A stretch of 56,784 nt of DNA, from NCBI GenBank assembly GCA_964369545.1, contig CAYJFA010000008.1, positions 1 to 56,784 on the forward strand. Direction: 5' to 3'. The translations under genes were made by a program, and so were the position numbers. Below, one piece after another: positions 24,401-30,867 of this stretch. Each line of letters opens with the position of its first letter. The stretch's first letter is position 1. The stretch comes from BNWE01 sp964369545 (lineage in GTDB: Bacteria; Pseudomonadota; Alphaproteobacteria; UBA3830). Below the pieces are notes generated by a model. It worked only from the letters and a program-made list of their open reading frames with translations. It was not told where the DNA came from and ran no database searches.

Positions 24401-27400
24401 AGCTTAGTTCGTAATAAACGATCACTTGTTAAATCAAACGGCGTTGCTGCTTCTTCTTTTACAAGATTTTCTATGTCTTTTTCTGACGTGTCTTCTATGA
24501 TCAGCTTAAATTTCCACTCCGGAGATATTACTTGATAGCCTTGCCCATCTTCCGTTTCAAAGAAGTTCGTTCTGAACGAATCATGTCTTTCTATTAATTT
24601 ATTTATTGCCCTTTCCAAGGGGCTATAATTAATCTTTCCAAGCAATTTAATAGAATACGGAATATTGTACAAAGCTTTTTCTGGTAATAGCTTGTCTAAC
24701 ACCCACAGCCTCTGTTGCGCAAATGATAAAGGTATAAATTCTGTTTTCTCTTGCGCAACCAATGGCGGAATATTTTCATTAATTCCATATTTTTCCACAT
24801 CTTTAGCAAATTTATAAACAGTTGGATACTCAAACAAAAATTTCAGCGGCACATCTATTTTTAATGCTGCTCTAATTTTCGAAATTATTCTTGTGGCTAA
24901 CAAAGAATGACCGCCAATTTTGAAAAAGTTATCGTTGATGCCTACTTTTTCGAGATGAAGAACTTCTTCCCATATTTCACATAGTTTCTTTTCGATTTCA
25001 GTCCTAGGAACTATATATTCGTTTATTGAATTTATTGAAAGTTTTGGAAGTTTTTTCAGATCTAATTTACCGTTCGTGCTAAGTGGCAAATCATTTATAA
25101 TTACGTATCCGTACGGTATCATGTATTCTGGTAAAGTTTTTAATAACTCCTTTTTTATTATTTCTTCGTACGATACATTTTCGAGATTATCTTCTGCTTT
25201 TAATTTATCTGATTCGGTAATTCCTCCAACGATCATGGAGTAAATCGATCCATCATATAATTTTGGACCAAGCATACAGCTACCAAGATTTTTTTCGTAT
25301 AATTTCTCGCTGATTTTTTGCAAGGCGATACCAGCATCAATCCAGTTTGCAGGTTCTTCATTTCCTTCGACAGATATTATTTCTGCTCCAGCAGAAAGTA
25401 ATTGATCCCATTCTCCAGCTCTAGTGAATATGCTATAGTTTTCTAATTTTACAACGACATTTTTTTCTTTATTTTTGAATGAGTTACCTTCTTTTTGTAA
25501 AAAATTAATTTTTATATTTTCGTTGATGAATTTCTTTTTACTCTGAGCAAAGGATATGCTGACAGCCAAAATATCATCTTTTGCTACTTGTTTATCTAAT
25601 ATTTCAAAATCGAAATGTATCCCCATTTCTTCTACTTTGCTTTGCAATAAGCTAATCATGTGTCCAATTTCAATGTAGGCGTATCTTTTGTAGGATTCTT
25701 TGTATAGGTGTTTTATTGCAGGTACATGGATTATTAGGTCTAATCTAATTATGTCTGTGGCTGTTTTTTCTGTTGAGTTATATTCACACAAACAATGCGT
25801 TACTGGATTATAGTAATAATATCCTTTCGCTATTCCAAAACTATCTTCTGGAATATTCAAAAAGCATCTCACAGAATACGTGCTTCCTGCAGATGGATAT
25901 CGATATTTCGGTAATATTCTATCTACCAAATTCATCGCAGAAATGCACGATAAAAGTTGCGTCAATTTATCTTTGTTTATTTCTTTGTTACAGATGGTTA
26001 TGTTTTCACTTTTTTCTAGAAATTTTTTACATACGCACTCAATTTCACTATTCTGAATAGTCATTGATGTAACGAAATTTCTGTAACTTTTTCTGAGCCT
26101 GTACAAATCCTCACAGAGATTTACAGATAGCGCTTTTGTGTTTTTTAATTCATGAAAAATACCATGCTGTTCTATCTTAAATGATTCAATATTTTCTGGA
26201 TAAGTATTATCGAATTTGCTTTCAGGAACTACATAAGCGACAACGAAATTATTATTATCGTTACTTTGAACAGTTACTACAGCTCTTTCTATCCCGTTTA
26301 GCTCGCTTATCTTTGCTTCGATTTCACCAAGCTCTACTCGATATCCGTTTAATTTTAATTGCGTATCTTTTCTTCCGCAAAATTCGATGTAACCTGATTT
26401 GCTCCATCGTCCCAAATCTCCAGTTTTGTACAAACGTCCTAATTTCTGATGATTTATGAAGCTCCTCTTCGTTAATTTTTCGTCCTTCCAATATCCTATT
26501 GCAACTCCGATTCCACCTATATGAATTTCCCCTTTTACCTCTATAGCGCAATGCTCCAAATCTTCTGTCATCACATACATCTTTTGATTCGGCATTGCTT
26601 TTCCGTATGGAATACTATTCCACTCCGGCAAAACTTCTGCAATTTCATACCAAATCGACCAGATGCTTCCTTCAGTCGCTCCGCCTAAACTATAAATTTT
26701 AGCTTGCGGAAAATTTTTTTGTAGTTTCGATGGCAAATTAAGATCTATCCTATCTCCGCTAAGCAAAAACAAACGCATGTCGTGATTCGAACTTTTTACG
26801 AACTCGTCTGATATCAAATCTGCTAATTGTGGGACGGTATTCCAGATTGTCACTTTGTATTTCAGTATCAATCTGGACAAATGTTTCATGTCTTTCGATA
26901 ACTCCTGCTTCGGGAAAATGATTTTTCCTCCAGCAAAAAGCAACCCAAAAATATCATACACAGATAAATCAAAACTCAATTCGGATACAGCTAAAGCTAC
27001 GTCATTTCTATCTATGCTAAATTTTCGATTAACAGCATCTATTGTATTTATTGCACCAACGTGATTTATAGTTACACCCTTTGGCTTTCCGGTAGATCCA
27101 GATGTATAAATTACGTAAGCTATGTTACTAGACTTGGTTTTTGGCAGTTTTATATCGTCCAATCTTGCGGCATTTTCTAGCAAATCTTCGATGATTAAGA
27201 AATGAAATTTTTCACTCAACCTTTTGGAATTTTTCATTGCTCTAGAAACTAATAGTGTTTTTACACCGCTAGATAACAAAATTTCTTCAATTCGTCCTTC
27301 CGGCCAATCAATATATAAAGGAAGATAGCCGTGACCTGATTTCATTATGGATAATGTTGAAACAACTTGATTGTAGCCTTTTTCGCTCAGTATACCGATC

Positions 27401-30400
27401 AACTCTTCTTTTATTGGAGTTAAGTAACGTGATATTTTTTCTGTATCAGATAATAATTGTCCGTAAGTGTATTCGCTTCTATCATCAACAACGGCAATTG
27501 AATTTATTACATCTTTTTTCGATGCAATTTTTTCGAATCTTTCGACGATGGTTAGATCATCGATTTCTTGTTTTTCCGAATTTGCTTTTTCTATTAAGAA
27601 AGTGTCTTCATTCGGTGGGACTATTTTTGGTAAAGAATCTTTTTCCCAATCAATTTCAGATAAATCTTCGAGAAGACTGCAATACATTTTATGCATTGAT
27701 TCAATCATTGATTGATCGAACAGCTGTTCAACATAATCCCATTCAGCAACAAATCCATCTGACGTTTCATACGCTTTGTTGTCTATATAAACTTGCGATG
27801 TTTGAGAGATAGAATAACCAGTTCCACAAAAGCTATCATTCAAAAATTTCAACTTACCACCGGGTAAATTATTTCCCAGACTGGTTAATACGATTGGAGC
27901 AAGCACCATATCATTTGATAATTGCTTTTTTTCTCGAATCAATCTCTGAAAGTCGATTCCGTCGAACAAATTATTATCTATATCCATCCACAATTGATCG
28001 TGTACTGCTTTCACTTTTTCACTAATTGTTCTGTTTGATTTTTCATAATCAAACAATTCCAAAACTGTGAAATCTCCTAAAATATCGTTGATTTGCGGAT
28101 GCAGAGGTAATCTATTGAACAAGGTCATATTTACACAGACTTTTTTCTGCGATGTCCAATAACATAAAATTTCCCCATATATCATTAAAATAACTGATGT
28201 AGCACTGACTCCAAAAGATTCGGCTTTCTTTTCTATATTTTCCCATTTTTCCTTAGATATTACTCCAGTTACTCGCGAAAATTTTGGCTCTTTTACGTTA
28301 TATCTTTTTATCTTCAAAGGAAGGTTCATTTCGAAATCATATTCATCTAATTTCACGTTCCAATAATCTTTTGCTTTATCAAAAAGCGTAGATTCACGTA
28401 CTTGAACATATTCTTTTATGTAGCCCTTATAATTGACAGATAATTTCGGCAATTTATACGCTGAATTTTGATATAATTTTGTTAACTCATCGAAGAACAC
28501 AACGAAACTATTTCCATCAATCAAAAGCACGTCATAACTAAAATGCAAAATATATTTATCGTTAAGCTTGCTAACAAAAATATCGAATAACGGATATTGT
28601 GTCATATCATATATTTTGTGAGAAAATTTATTTCGTATTTCTATTAATTCATCTTCAGAATGTAATTGTTTAAAATCTACTGCATAATACGGGACATCAT
28701 TCAAAAACTGTTGATATCCATCCTTAAAAACAGTTCTCAGAGAATAATGACGATCAATTAATTTGTTTAATGCGAATTCTAATTTTTGTACATCTAAATT
28801 TGTAAACAAATATTCATAGTATGCGTGAGTAGAGATATTACCAAGCTCAAACTTCCCTTGTCTTCCAAAGTAATAAGCTTGTTGTACATTTGTTAATTCA
28901 AAAGGTTCGAATAAATCATTTGTGCTAGTTTCTTCTATTAAATAATCTCTGTACTTAAATTTATTTAAAGAATCTTCGACTATCTTTGATATCGTAGCTA
29001 TTGTATTTTGTTCAAAGATATCGGAGACTTTCACATCCGAAAAAAAATAAACGTTTATTTGATTTACAAGTTTTATAGCTCTTAAACTATCTCCACCAAT
29101 TTTGAAAAAATTATCATTTATTCCAATTTCATCAACTTGCAGAACTTCTTTCCAAATTTCACAAAGTTTTTCTTCTATCTCATTTTGTGGAGCCATATAC
29201 TCGTCAACCAATAGTCTTTTTCCAGTATCGATGGCAAGCAGCAGATTTCCGTCCATTTTCCCGTTTAATGTAAGTGGTACTTTATCTAACACCACAAAAA
29301 AACTAGGTATCATATATTCAGGCAAAGAATTAGAAATGCCTTTGCGTACGCCTTCCACCAATCTGGCAACGCCTTTTCCTGTATATACTACGATCTCTTC
29401 TTTTGTTCGAGTTTCGAATACATGCGATATTTCTAATTCTGAAATATTTTTCGGAATTACATATGCAATTAGATGCTTATGTCCAGATTCGTCAGACCTT
29501 GCCAATACAACCGAAGATCTTACATCTTTACAACAATTAATAGTTGCCTCTATCTCTCCTAATTCGATTCTGAATCCTCGAATCTTTACCTGATTATCTA
29601 TCCTTCCTAAATACTCAATATTTCCATCAGGTAAATACCTGCCGAGATCCCCTGTTCTGTATAATCTATCGCCATCGCCAAACGGATCCGCTATAAATTT
29701 TTCCGCCGTAAGATCTGGTCGATTTAAGTAACCTCGAGCTAAACCAACACCTCCTATGTAAATCTCTCCTGACGTCCCTATAGGCAAAGGTTGTTGTTTT
29801 TCGTCTAATATATACATTTGTGTGTTTGATATTGGTTGACCTATTAGAACCAAATTACCAGAAAGCTCAAACACAGCGCATGCAACAGTTGTTTCTGTTG
29901 GACCGTATTCATTATAAATATGCAAAGCATCTACAAAATTTGGAATAAGTTTCACTGTATCAATAGATAATGATTCTCCGCCAATAATCAACGATTCTAC
30001 TAAGTTTTTATTTTTAGCATTTTTTTCAGAAAACGAATATAAATGTGATGGAGTTATTTTCAGAACAGATAAATCAGTAGTTACTTCCAGTTGGTTTGAA
30101 GGATTGATAACAATTTTTTCCCCTCTAAATAACGGAAGATATATGCTAGTAACAGCCATATCAAATACTGCTGAGCCATGCAGCAAAGTTGGCAATTTGA
30201 GAGAATTATAATAATATTCGCTACACCAATTAATGTAATGTATAACACTTTCATGTGTAACTTGAACACCCTTTGGTTTGCCAGTGGATCCAGACGTATA
30301 TATTACATATGCTGAGTTCTGCGACGAAATTATATTTTGTAAATTCTCATCAGATTCTTTTCGTATATCTCCATCTTTAAAGTCTTCCTTAGTGAGAATT

Positions 30401-30774
30401 ATCTTAGCCCCTGAATTCTCCAATATGTATTTTATGCGCTCTTTCGGGTAATCTGGATCTAGTGGCACATAAGTTCCACCAGCTTTTAAAGTTCCTAGAA
30501 TTCCGATCAACATTTCCAATGATCTATCAACGCAAATTGCCACCAATGTCTCGGCTTTTATTCCCTGTTTTCTCAAATGATGCGCTAGCCGGTTCGATCG
30601 TATATTCAACTCTTTATATGTGAGACATTTGTCCTTAAATACAATCGCCACCGCATCCGGACTCTTATCTACCTGCTCCTCAAATAATTGATGGATACAT
30701 TTGCCATTTGGATACTCCGTTGCGGTGTTATTCCATTCTTTTATCTGTTCTTGTAGAGATAACTCTTCACTCAT
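15235..30774 (-). CDS. NRPS-A: five-module initiating peptide synthetase with Cy-A-Ox thiazole module
   Basis: A 5179-residue synthetase that starts with an A domain, so it loads the first residue. Order: A1-PCP1 (GGDSL near 565); Cy2 (DVLLID near 748)-A2-Ox-PCP2 (GGHSL near 1954); C3-A3-PCP3 (GGHSL near 3010); C4-A4-PCP4 (GGHSL near 4054); C5-A5-PCP5 (GGDSI near 5109). Eye-read codes: A1 DMTKIGEVAK (asparagine-like), A2 DLYNLSLIWK (exact cysteine code), A3 DAENSGVIDK (Glu at 239, perhaps a basic residue), A4 DFWNFAMVFK (threonine-like), A5 DLWNIGGLDK (unassigned). The Ox part (about 1540-1830) is a nitroreductase-like FMN oxidase inserted between motifs A8 and A10. It has RKSYRNF and RYPSAGSTYSV, as in thiazole-forming synthetases. 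The ATG follows GGGAG by 8 bases. The C-terminus ends soon after PCP5 without E or TE. Confidence 0.97.
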   Translation of the reverse strand: MSEELSLQEQIKEWNNTATEYPNGKCIHQLFEEQVDKSPDAVAIVFKDKCLTYKELNIRSNRLAHHLRKQGIKAETLVAICVDRSLEMLIGILGTLKAGGTYVPLDPDYPKERIKYILENSGAKIILTKEDFKDGDIRKESDENLQNIISSQNSAYVIYTSGSTGKPKGVQVTHESVIHYINWCSEYYYNSLKLPTLLHGSAVFDMAVTSIYLPLFRGEKIVINPSNQLEVTTDLSVLKITPSHLYSFSEKNAKNKNLVESLIIGGESLSIDTVKLIPNFVDALHIYNEYGPTETTVACAVFELSGNLVLIGQPISNTQMYILDEKQQPLPIGTSGEIYIGGVGLARGYLNRPDLTAEKFIADPFGDGDRLYRTGDLGRYLPDGNIEYLGRIDNQVKIRGFRIELGEIEATINCCKDVRSSVVLARSDESGHKHLIAYVIPKNISELEISHVFETRTKEEIVVYTGKGVARLVEGVRKGISNSLPEYMIPSFFVVLDKVPLTLNGKMDGNLLLAIDTGKRLLVDEYMAPQNEIEEKLCEIWKEVLQVDEIGINDNFFKIGGDSLRAIKLVNQINVYFFSDVKVSDIFEQNTIATISKIVEDSLNKFKYRDYLIEETSTNDLFEPFELTNVQQAYYFGRQGKFELGNISTHAYYEYLFTNLDVQKLEFALNKLIDRHYSLRTVFKDGYQQFLNDVPYYAVDFKQLHSEDELIEIRNKFSHKIYDMTQYPLFDIFVSKLNDKYILHFSYDVLLIDGNSFVVFFDELTKLYQNSAYKLPKLSVNYKGYIKEYVQVRESTLFDKAKDYWNVKLDEYDFEMNLPLKIKRYNVKEPKFSRVTGVISKEKWENIEKKAESFGVSATSVILMIYGEILCYWTSQKKVCVNMTLFNRLPLHPQINDILGDFTVLELFDYEKSNRTISEKVKAVHDQLWMDIDNNLFDGIDFQRLIREKKQLSNDMVLAPIVLTSLGNNLPGGKLKFLNDSFCGTGYSISQTSQVYIDNKAYETSDGFVAEWDYVEQLFDQSMIESMHKMYCSLLEDLSEIDWEKDSLPKIVPPNEDTFLIEKANSEKQEIDDLTIVERFEKIASKKDVINSIAVVDDRSEYTYGQLLSDTEKISRYLTPIKEELIGILSEKGYNQVVSTLSIMKSGHGYLPLYIDWPEGRIEEILLSSGVKTLLVSRAMKNSKRLSEKFHFLIIEDLLENAARLDDIKLPKTKSSNIAYVIYTSGSTGKPKGVTINHVGAINTIDAVNRKFSIDRNDVALAVSELSFDLSVYDIFGLLFAGGKIIFPKQELSKDMKHLSRLILKYKVTIWNTVPQLADLISDEFVKSSNHDMRLFLLSGDRIDLNLPSKLQKNFPQAKIYSLGGATEGSIWSIWYEIAEVLPEWNSIPYGKAMPNQKMYVMTEDLEHCAIEVKGEIHIGGIGVAIGYWKDEKLTKRSFINHQKLGRLYKTGDLGRWSKSGYIEFCGRKDTQLKLNGYRVELGEIEAKISELNGIERAVVTVQSNDNNNFVVAYVVPESKFDNTYPENIESFKIEQHGIFHELKNTKALSVNLCEDLYRLRKSYRNFVTSMTIQNSEIECVCKKFLEKSENITICNKEINKDKLTQLLSCISAMNLVDRILPKYRYPSAGSTYSVRCFLNIPEDSFGIAKGYYYYNPVTHCLCEYNSTEKTATDIIRLDLIIHVPAIKHLYKESYKRYAYIEIGHMISLLQSKVEEMGIHFDFEILDKQVAKDDILAVSISFAQSKKKFINENIKINFLQKEGNSFKNKEKNVVVKLENYSIFTRAGEWDQLLSAGAEIISVEGNEEPANWIDAGIALQKISEKLYEKNLGSCMLGPKLYDGSIYSMIVGGITESDKLKAEDNLENVSYEEIIKKELLKTLPEYMIPYGYVIINDLPLSTNGKLDLKKLPKLSINSINEYIVPRTEIEKKLCEIWEEVLHLEKVGINDNFFKIGGHSLLATRIISKIRAALKIDVPLKFLFEYPTVYKFAKDVEKYGINENIPPLVAQEKTEFIPLSFAQQRLWVLDKLLPEKALYNIPYSIKLLGKINYSPLERAINKLIERHDSFRTNFFETEDGQGYQVISPEWKFKLIIEDTSEKDIENLVKEEAATPFDLTSDRLLRTKLLKIDNEDHVLLITMHHIISDGWSMPVFLNELKKLYNNPIVVLPKLPITYADYAIWQRSWLKDDVLENQLNYWKNYLRNAPVRLDLPFDYQRPTEMTYAGGRVCFELEKETYHGILELAEQTNTTLFMLIFAAVNCLLHKYTHQDDIVIGTPIANRHYRETEGLIGFFVNTLALRTHFRNGVKFSEILDEVKASVLKGYENQDIPFEYLVDKLNVERLLNVNPLFQVMVRVNKEWRWNNTFNNLKQEDVSNEYSISKFDLDFCAYEDKENLRISIEYSRELFAVETIERLSSHLQILLKEIAVNPNAIIDRLIILTSEEKQQLLIDWNNTAADYPKDKCIHELFEEQVEKNPEAVAVVYEDKHLTYRELNARSNQLANYLRKHGVIADTLVAICVDRSLEMIIGIMGILKSGGAYIPLDPTYPEDRLKYMMEDSGAKLVITKEYFGNEEIAKESADNLVKITSPQNLAYVIYTSGSTGKPKGVQITQNNIYEKSKAISNGYGRKETDICLVYRSFCFDAAFEDFFIPLLARAKIIIFFGETFEDNNLLKKIINKECINAINSVPAFWVFFNGKLNYLEKISLGGDSVSIPRFRQLVFQYEELEIFNVYGPSECTIDATMYMCTKSELHQKLSLPIGKPLSNTQIYILDSAQNPVPRGVSGEIYIGGVGLARGYLNRPDLTAEKFVANPFGNGDRLYRTGDLGRYLADGNIEFLERIDNQVKIRGFRIELGEIESAINESEDVKTSVVLAREDADGNKQLVSYVVPKSTDNLEESYGFETQTRDSISVFTGDKVAGIVESIRNSISCALPEYMIPNYFVVLDKIPLTSNGKTDSKLLLTLDTGKRLSVNEYVAPWTEMEKKLCEIWQEVLRLEKVGINDNFFKIGGHSLLATRIISKIRTELNVDLPLKKLFEHPTIATLIVDVKESKSNKKIPPLIAQEKPKNILLSFAQQRLWVLDKLLPEKALYNIPNSVRLVRNLDYEALERAINKLIERHESFRTNFFETGEGEGYQVISPEWKFKLIVEDVSEKDIERVAKEEAETPFNLTDDCLLRIKLLKIDNDDHVLLITMHHIISDGWSMPIFLDELKKLYNDSRVVLPKLPITYADYAIWQRSWLKDDVLENQLNYWKNYLQGIPEQIDLPYDYQRPAEMRYEGESVGFELEKETYDGILKLANATNTTVFMVIFAIVNCLLHRYTHQDDIVIGTPIANRHYKETEGLIGFFVNTLALRTYFDKNMTFMTVLEQVKKNVLSGYENQDVPFEYLVDKLNVERRLNVNPLFQVMVTANKRENSRKTFLNLEEKRVSGDYAISKFDLEFDALEEEGRLYVSIGYSKELFKRETIERLSKHMDKLLKEITTSPMKEISRINILTEREKQQLLIDWNDTVAEYPKDKCIHKLFEKQVKKNPDATAIVYEDKHLTYRELNERSNQLANYLRKCGVIADTLVAICIDRSLEMVVGMLGILKSGGAYVPLDPTYPEDRLKYMMVDSGAKLVITKEYFENENIQNESKQNLNKITSLQNLAYVIYTSGSTGKPKGVQITHRGIVPFLFAASSYLQIDGSGCCCVHSYAFDFSIWEIFGILLFGHKVVIFSSTEMKLLDLLNKTILRHNISTINLTPTTYYQLNNTDSEQALENIFLAGEGLNVDKLRNLDRKKFVNMYGTTETTVFDTCFLIKRKVKSVGRPISNVQIYILDDNQNPVPLGVSGEIYIGGVGLARGYLSRPDLTAEKFIANPFGNGERLYKTGDLGKYLSDGNIEFLGRIDNQVKIRGFRIELGEIESTINESEDVKTSVVLAREDSDGNKQLVTYIVPKSVNDLEESYGFETQTKEKISVYTGENVAGIIENIRNEISQTLPEYMIPSYFILLNKIPLTSNGKTDSELLLTLDTGKRLSVHEYVAPRTEMEKKLCEIWQEVLHLEKVGINDNFFKIGGHSLLAMRIISKTRAELNVDLLLKKLFEYPTVAALALDVKESKFNEKIPPLIVQEKPEFIPLSFAQQRLWILDKLLPEKALYNILYSMRLTGEFDYKALEKAINKLIERHESFRVSFFETEDGQGYQVISPEWKFKLIVGNISEKDIEKITKEEAKTPFSLIEHLLRIKLLKINNEDHVLLITMHHIISDGWSMPIFLDELMELYNDQSVVLPKLPITYADYAIWQRSWLKDDVLENQLNYWKNYLQGIPEQIDLPYDYHRSAEMTYEGESVGFELEKAIYDGVLKLAKETNSTVFMVMFAVVNCLLHRYTYQDDIVIGTPIANRHYKETEGLIGFFVNTLALRTHFDKDMTFNDVLNEVKKSVTGGYENQDIPFEYLVDKLNIERRLNVNPLFQIMVTTNKWEIKKKNFRNLQEKEISSDYAISKFDLEIDALEEEGHLYISIGYSKELFKRETIERLSSHLQNLFKEISVNPNAIIDRLIILTSEEKQQLLVDWNDTAADYPKNKCVHELFEEQVEKSPDVVTVVYEDKHLTYGELNERSNQLANYLRKYGVTADTLVAICVDRSLEMIIGIMGVLKAGGAYVPLDPTYPEDRLKYMMKDSGAKLVITKEYFENEKISKESAGNLVKITSPQNLAYVIYTSGTTGKPKGVQISHRNFINRLCWMEKQYDLRKTDRILQRTVLSFDLAGWEIFWPLLKQSMEVLLPSEAQKDPIEISKIMERQLITISNFVPSLLKAFNENSGFEDLQSMRLVISGGESLPFDTYHKVLDKTGLYAQNGYGPTEVTLDAAYFTDELRNSIGETVPIGRPISNMQIYILDSAQNPVPQGVSGEIYVSGVGLSRGYLNRPDLTAEKFIANPFGNGERLYRTGDLGKYLSDGNIEFLGRIDNQVKIRGFRIELGEIESAINDAEDVKTSVVLAREDVERNKHLIAYIVPESTDNLEESYKFETQTKDSISVFTGECVASLVESIRNSISKTIPEYMISSYFIVLNKIPLTPNGKTDSKLLLTLDIGKRLSVHEYVAPRTEMEKKLCEIWQEVLHLNKIGINDNFFKIGGDSILAIQLISKAKKNGLVFSVKDVFVNQTVENLSGKVVMNEEREVDFKVEVFETVSSGIVSKILNMKRG
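18490..21610 (-). other. NRPS module 4: C-A-PCP, threonine-like
   Basis: Code DFWNFAMVFK shares 7 positions with the threonine code DFWNIGMVHK, and the A5 motif NMYGTTETTV is the threonine form. His at 331 is replaced by Phe. Its A-domain C-terminal half carries the 438-bp block that is identical in module 7. Confidence 0.7.
18880..19317. repeat. 438-bp exact repeat, copy in module 4 A domain
   Basis: Identical partner of 9317-9754, about 9.5 kb apart in the same orientation. It encodes the same A-domain segment, pointing to recent gene conversion between modules. Confidence 0.9.
21630..24780 (-). other. NRPS module 3: C-A-PCP, possibly basic residue
   Basis: The C domain is of the LSFAQQRLW / HHIISDGWS type, accepting an L-configured donor. 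Code DAENSGVIDK has D-x-E-N in common with ornithine-type codes (DMENLGLINK), but the first half of the A core differs strongly from all other modules here. Substrate is uncertain; a basic side chain is the best guess. Confidence 0.55.
24790..28925 (-). other. NRPS module 2: Cy-A(Ox)-PCP, cysteine to thiazole
   Basis: The Cy domain replaces the HHxxxDG motif by DxxxxD (DVLLID near NRPS-A residue 748). The A2 code DLYNLSLIWK is the textbook cysteine code. An FMN-dependent oxidase domain is inserted in the A domain C-terminal part at about nt 26150-25270. Together they predict condensation of Asn with Cys, cyclodehydration to a thiazoline, then oxidation to a thiazole. The LSVYDIFG stretch and the SLGGATEGSIWSIW stretch are also typical of cysteine A domains in such modules. 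Confidence 0.9.
28960..30774 (-). other. NRPS module 1: loading A-PCP, asparagine-like code
   Basis: NRPS-A residues 1 to about 605. No C domain precedes the A domain; only its usual leader (EWNNTATEYP) is present. Code DMTKIGEVAK differs at two positions from the asparagine code DLTKIGEVGK, and Lys at position 278 is the asparagine/aspartate hallmark. PCP1 is GGDSLRA and feeds the Cy domain. Confidence 0.7.
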
Positions 30775-30863
30775 TATATAGCTCCCGTAATAATATTTGC
30801 GCTACACAAGGTATTTCTGATTTTTTCACCGCTATGCTCGAAGGATATGGCTATTGATTTCAT
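30774..30863 (-). CDS. Possible 29-residue leader ORF coupled to NRPS-A
   Basis: The 93-base gap between the E-domain gene and NRPS-A is almost filled by an ATG ORF of 29 codons beginning MKSIAISFEHSGEKIR. Its TAA overlaps the NRPS-A ATG as TAATG, an arrangement that usually means coupled translation. No good ribosome site precedes its own ATG and I recognise no family. It may be chance, a decayed linker or a real leader peptide. Confidence 0.3.
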   Translation of the reverse strand: MKSIAISFEHSGEKIRNTLCSANIITGAI

Positions 30864-30867
30864 ATTT

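Noticed and set aside
702..30000. Many plus-strand open frames of 60-190 codons opposite the NRPS genes
   Set aside because: They recur at the same place in each module opposite the same conserved A, PCP and C segments and look like each other only for that reason; they are antisense shadows.
1..30774. Pyoverdine-like siderophore as product (Orn, Ser, Thr, D-residues)
   Set aside because: No ornithine hydroxylase, chromophore module, TonB receptor or iron-regulated promoter is seen, and the thiazole module does not fit.
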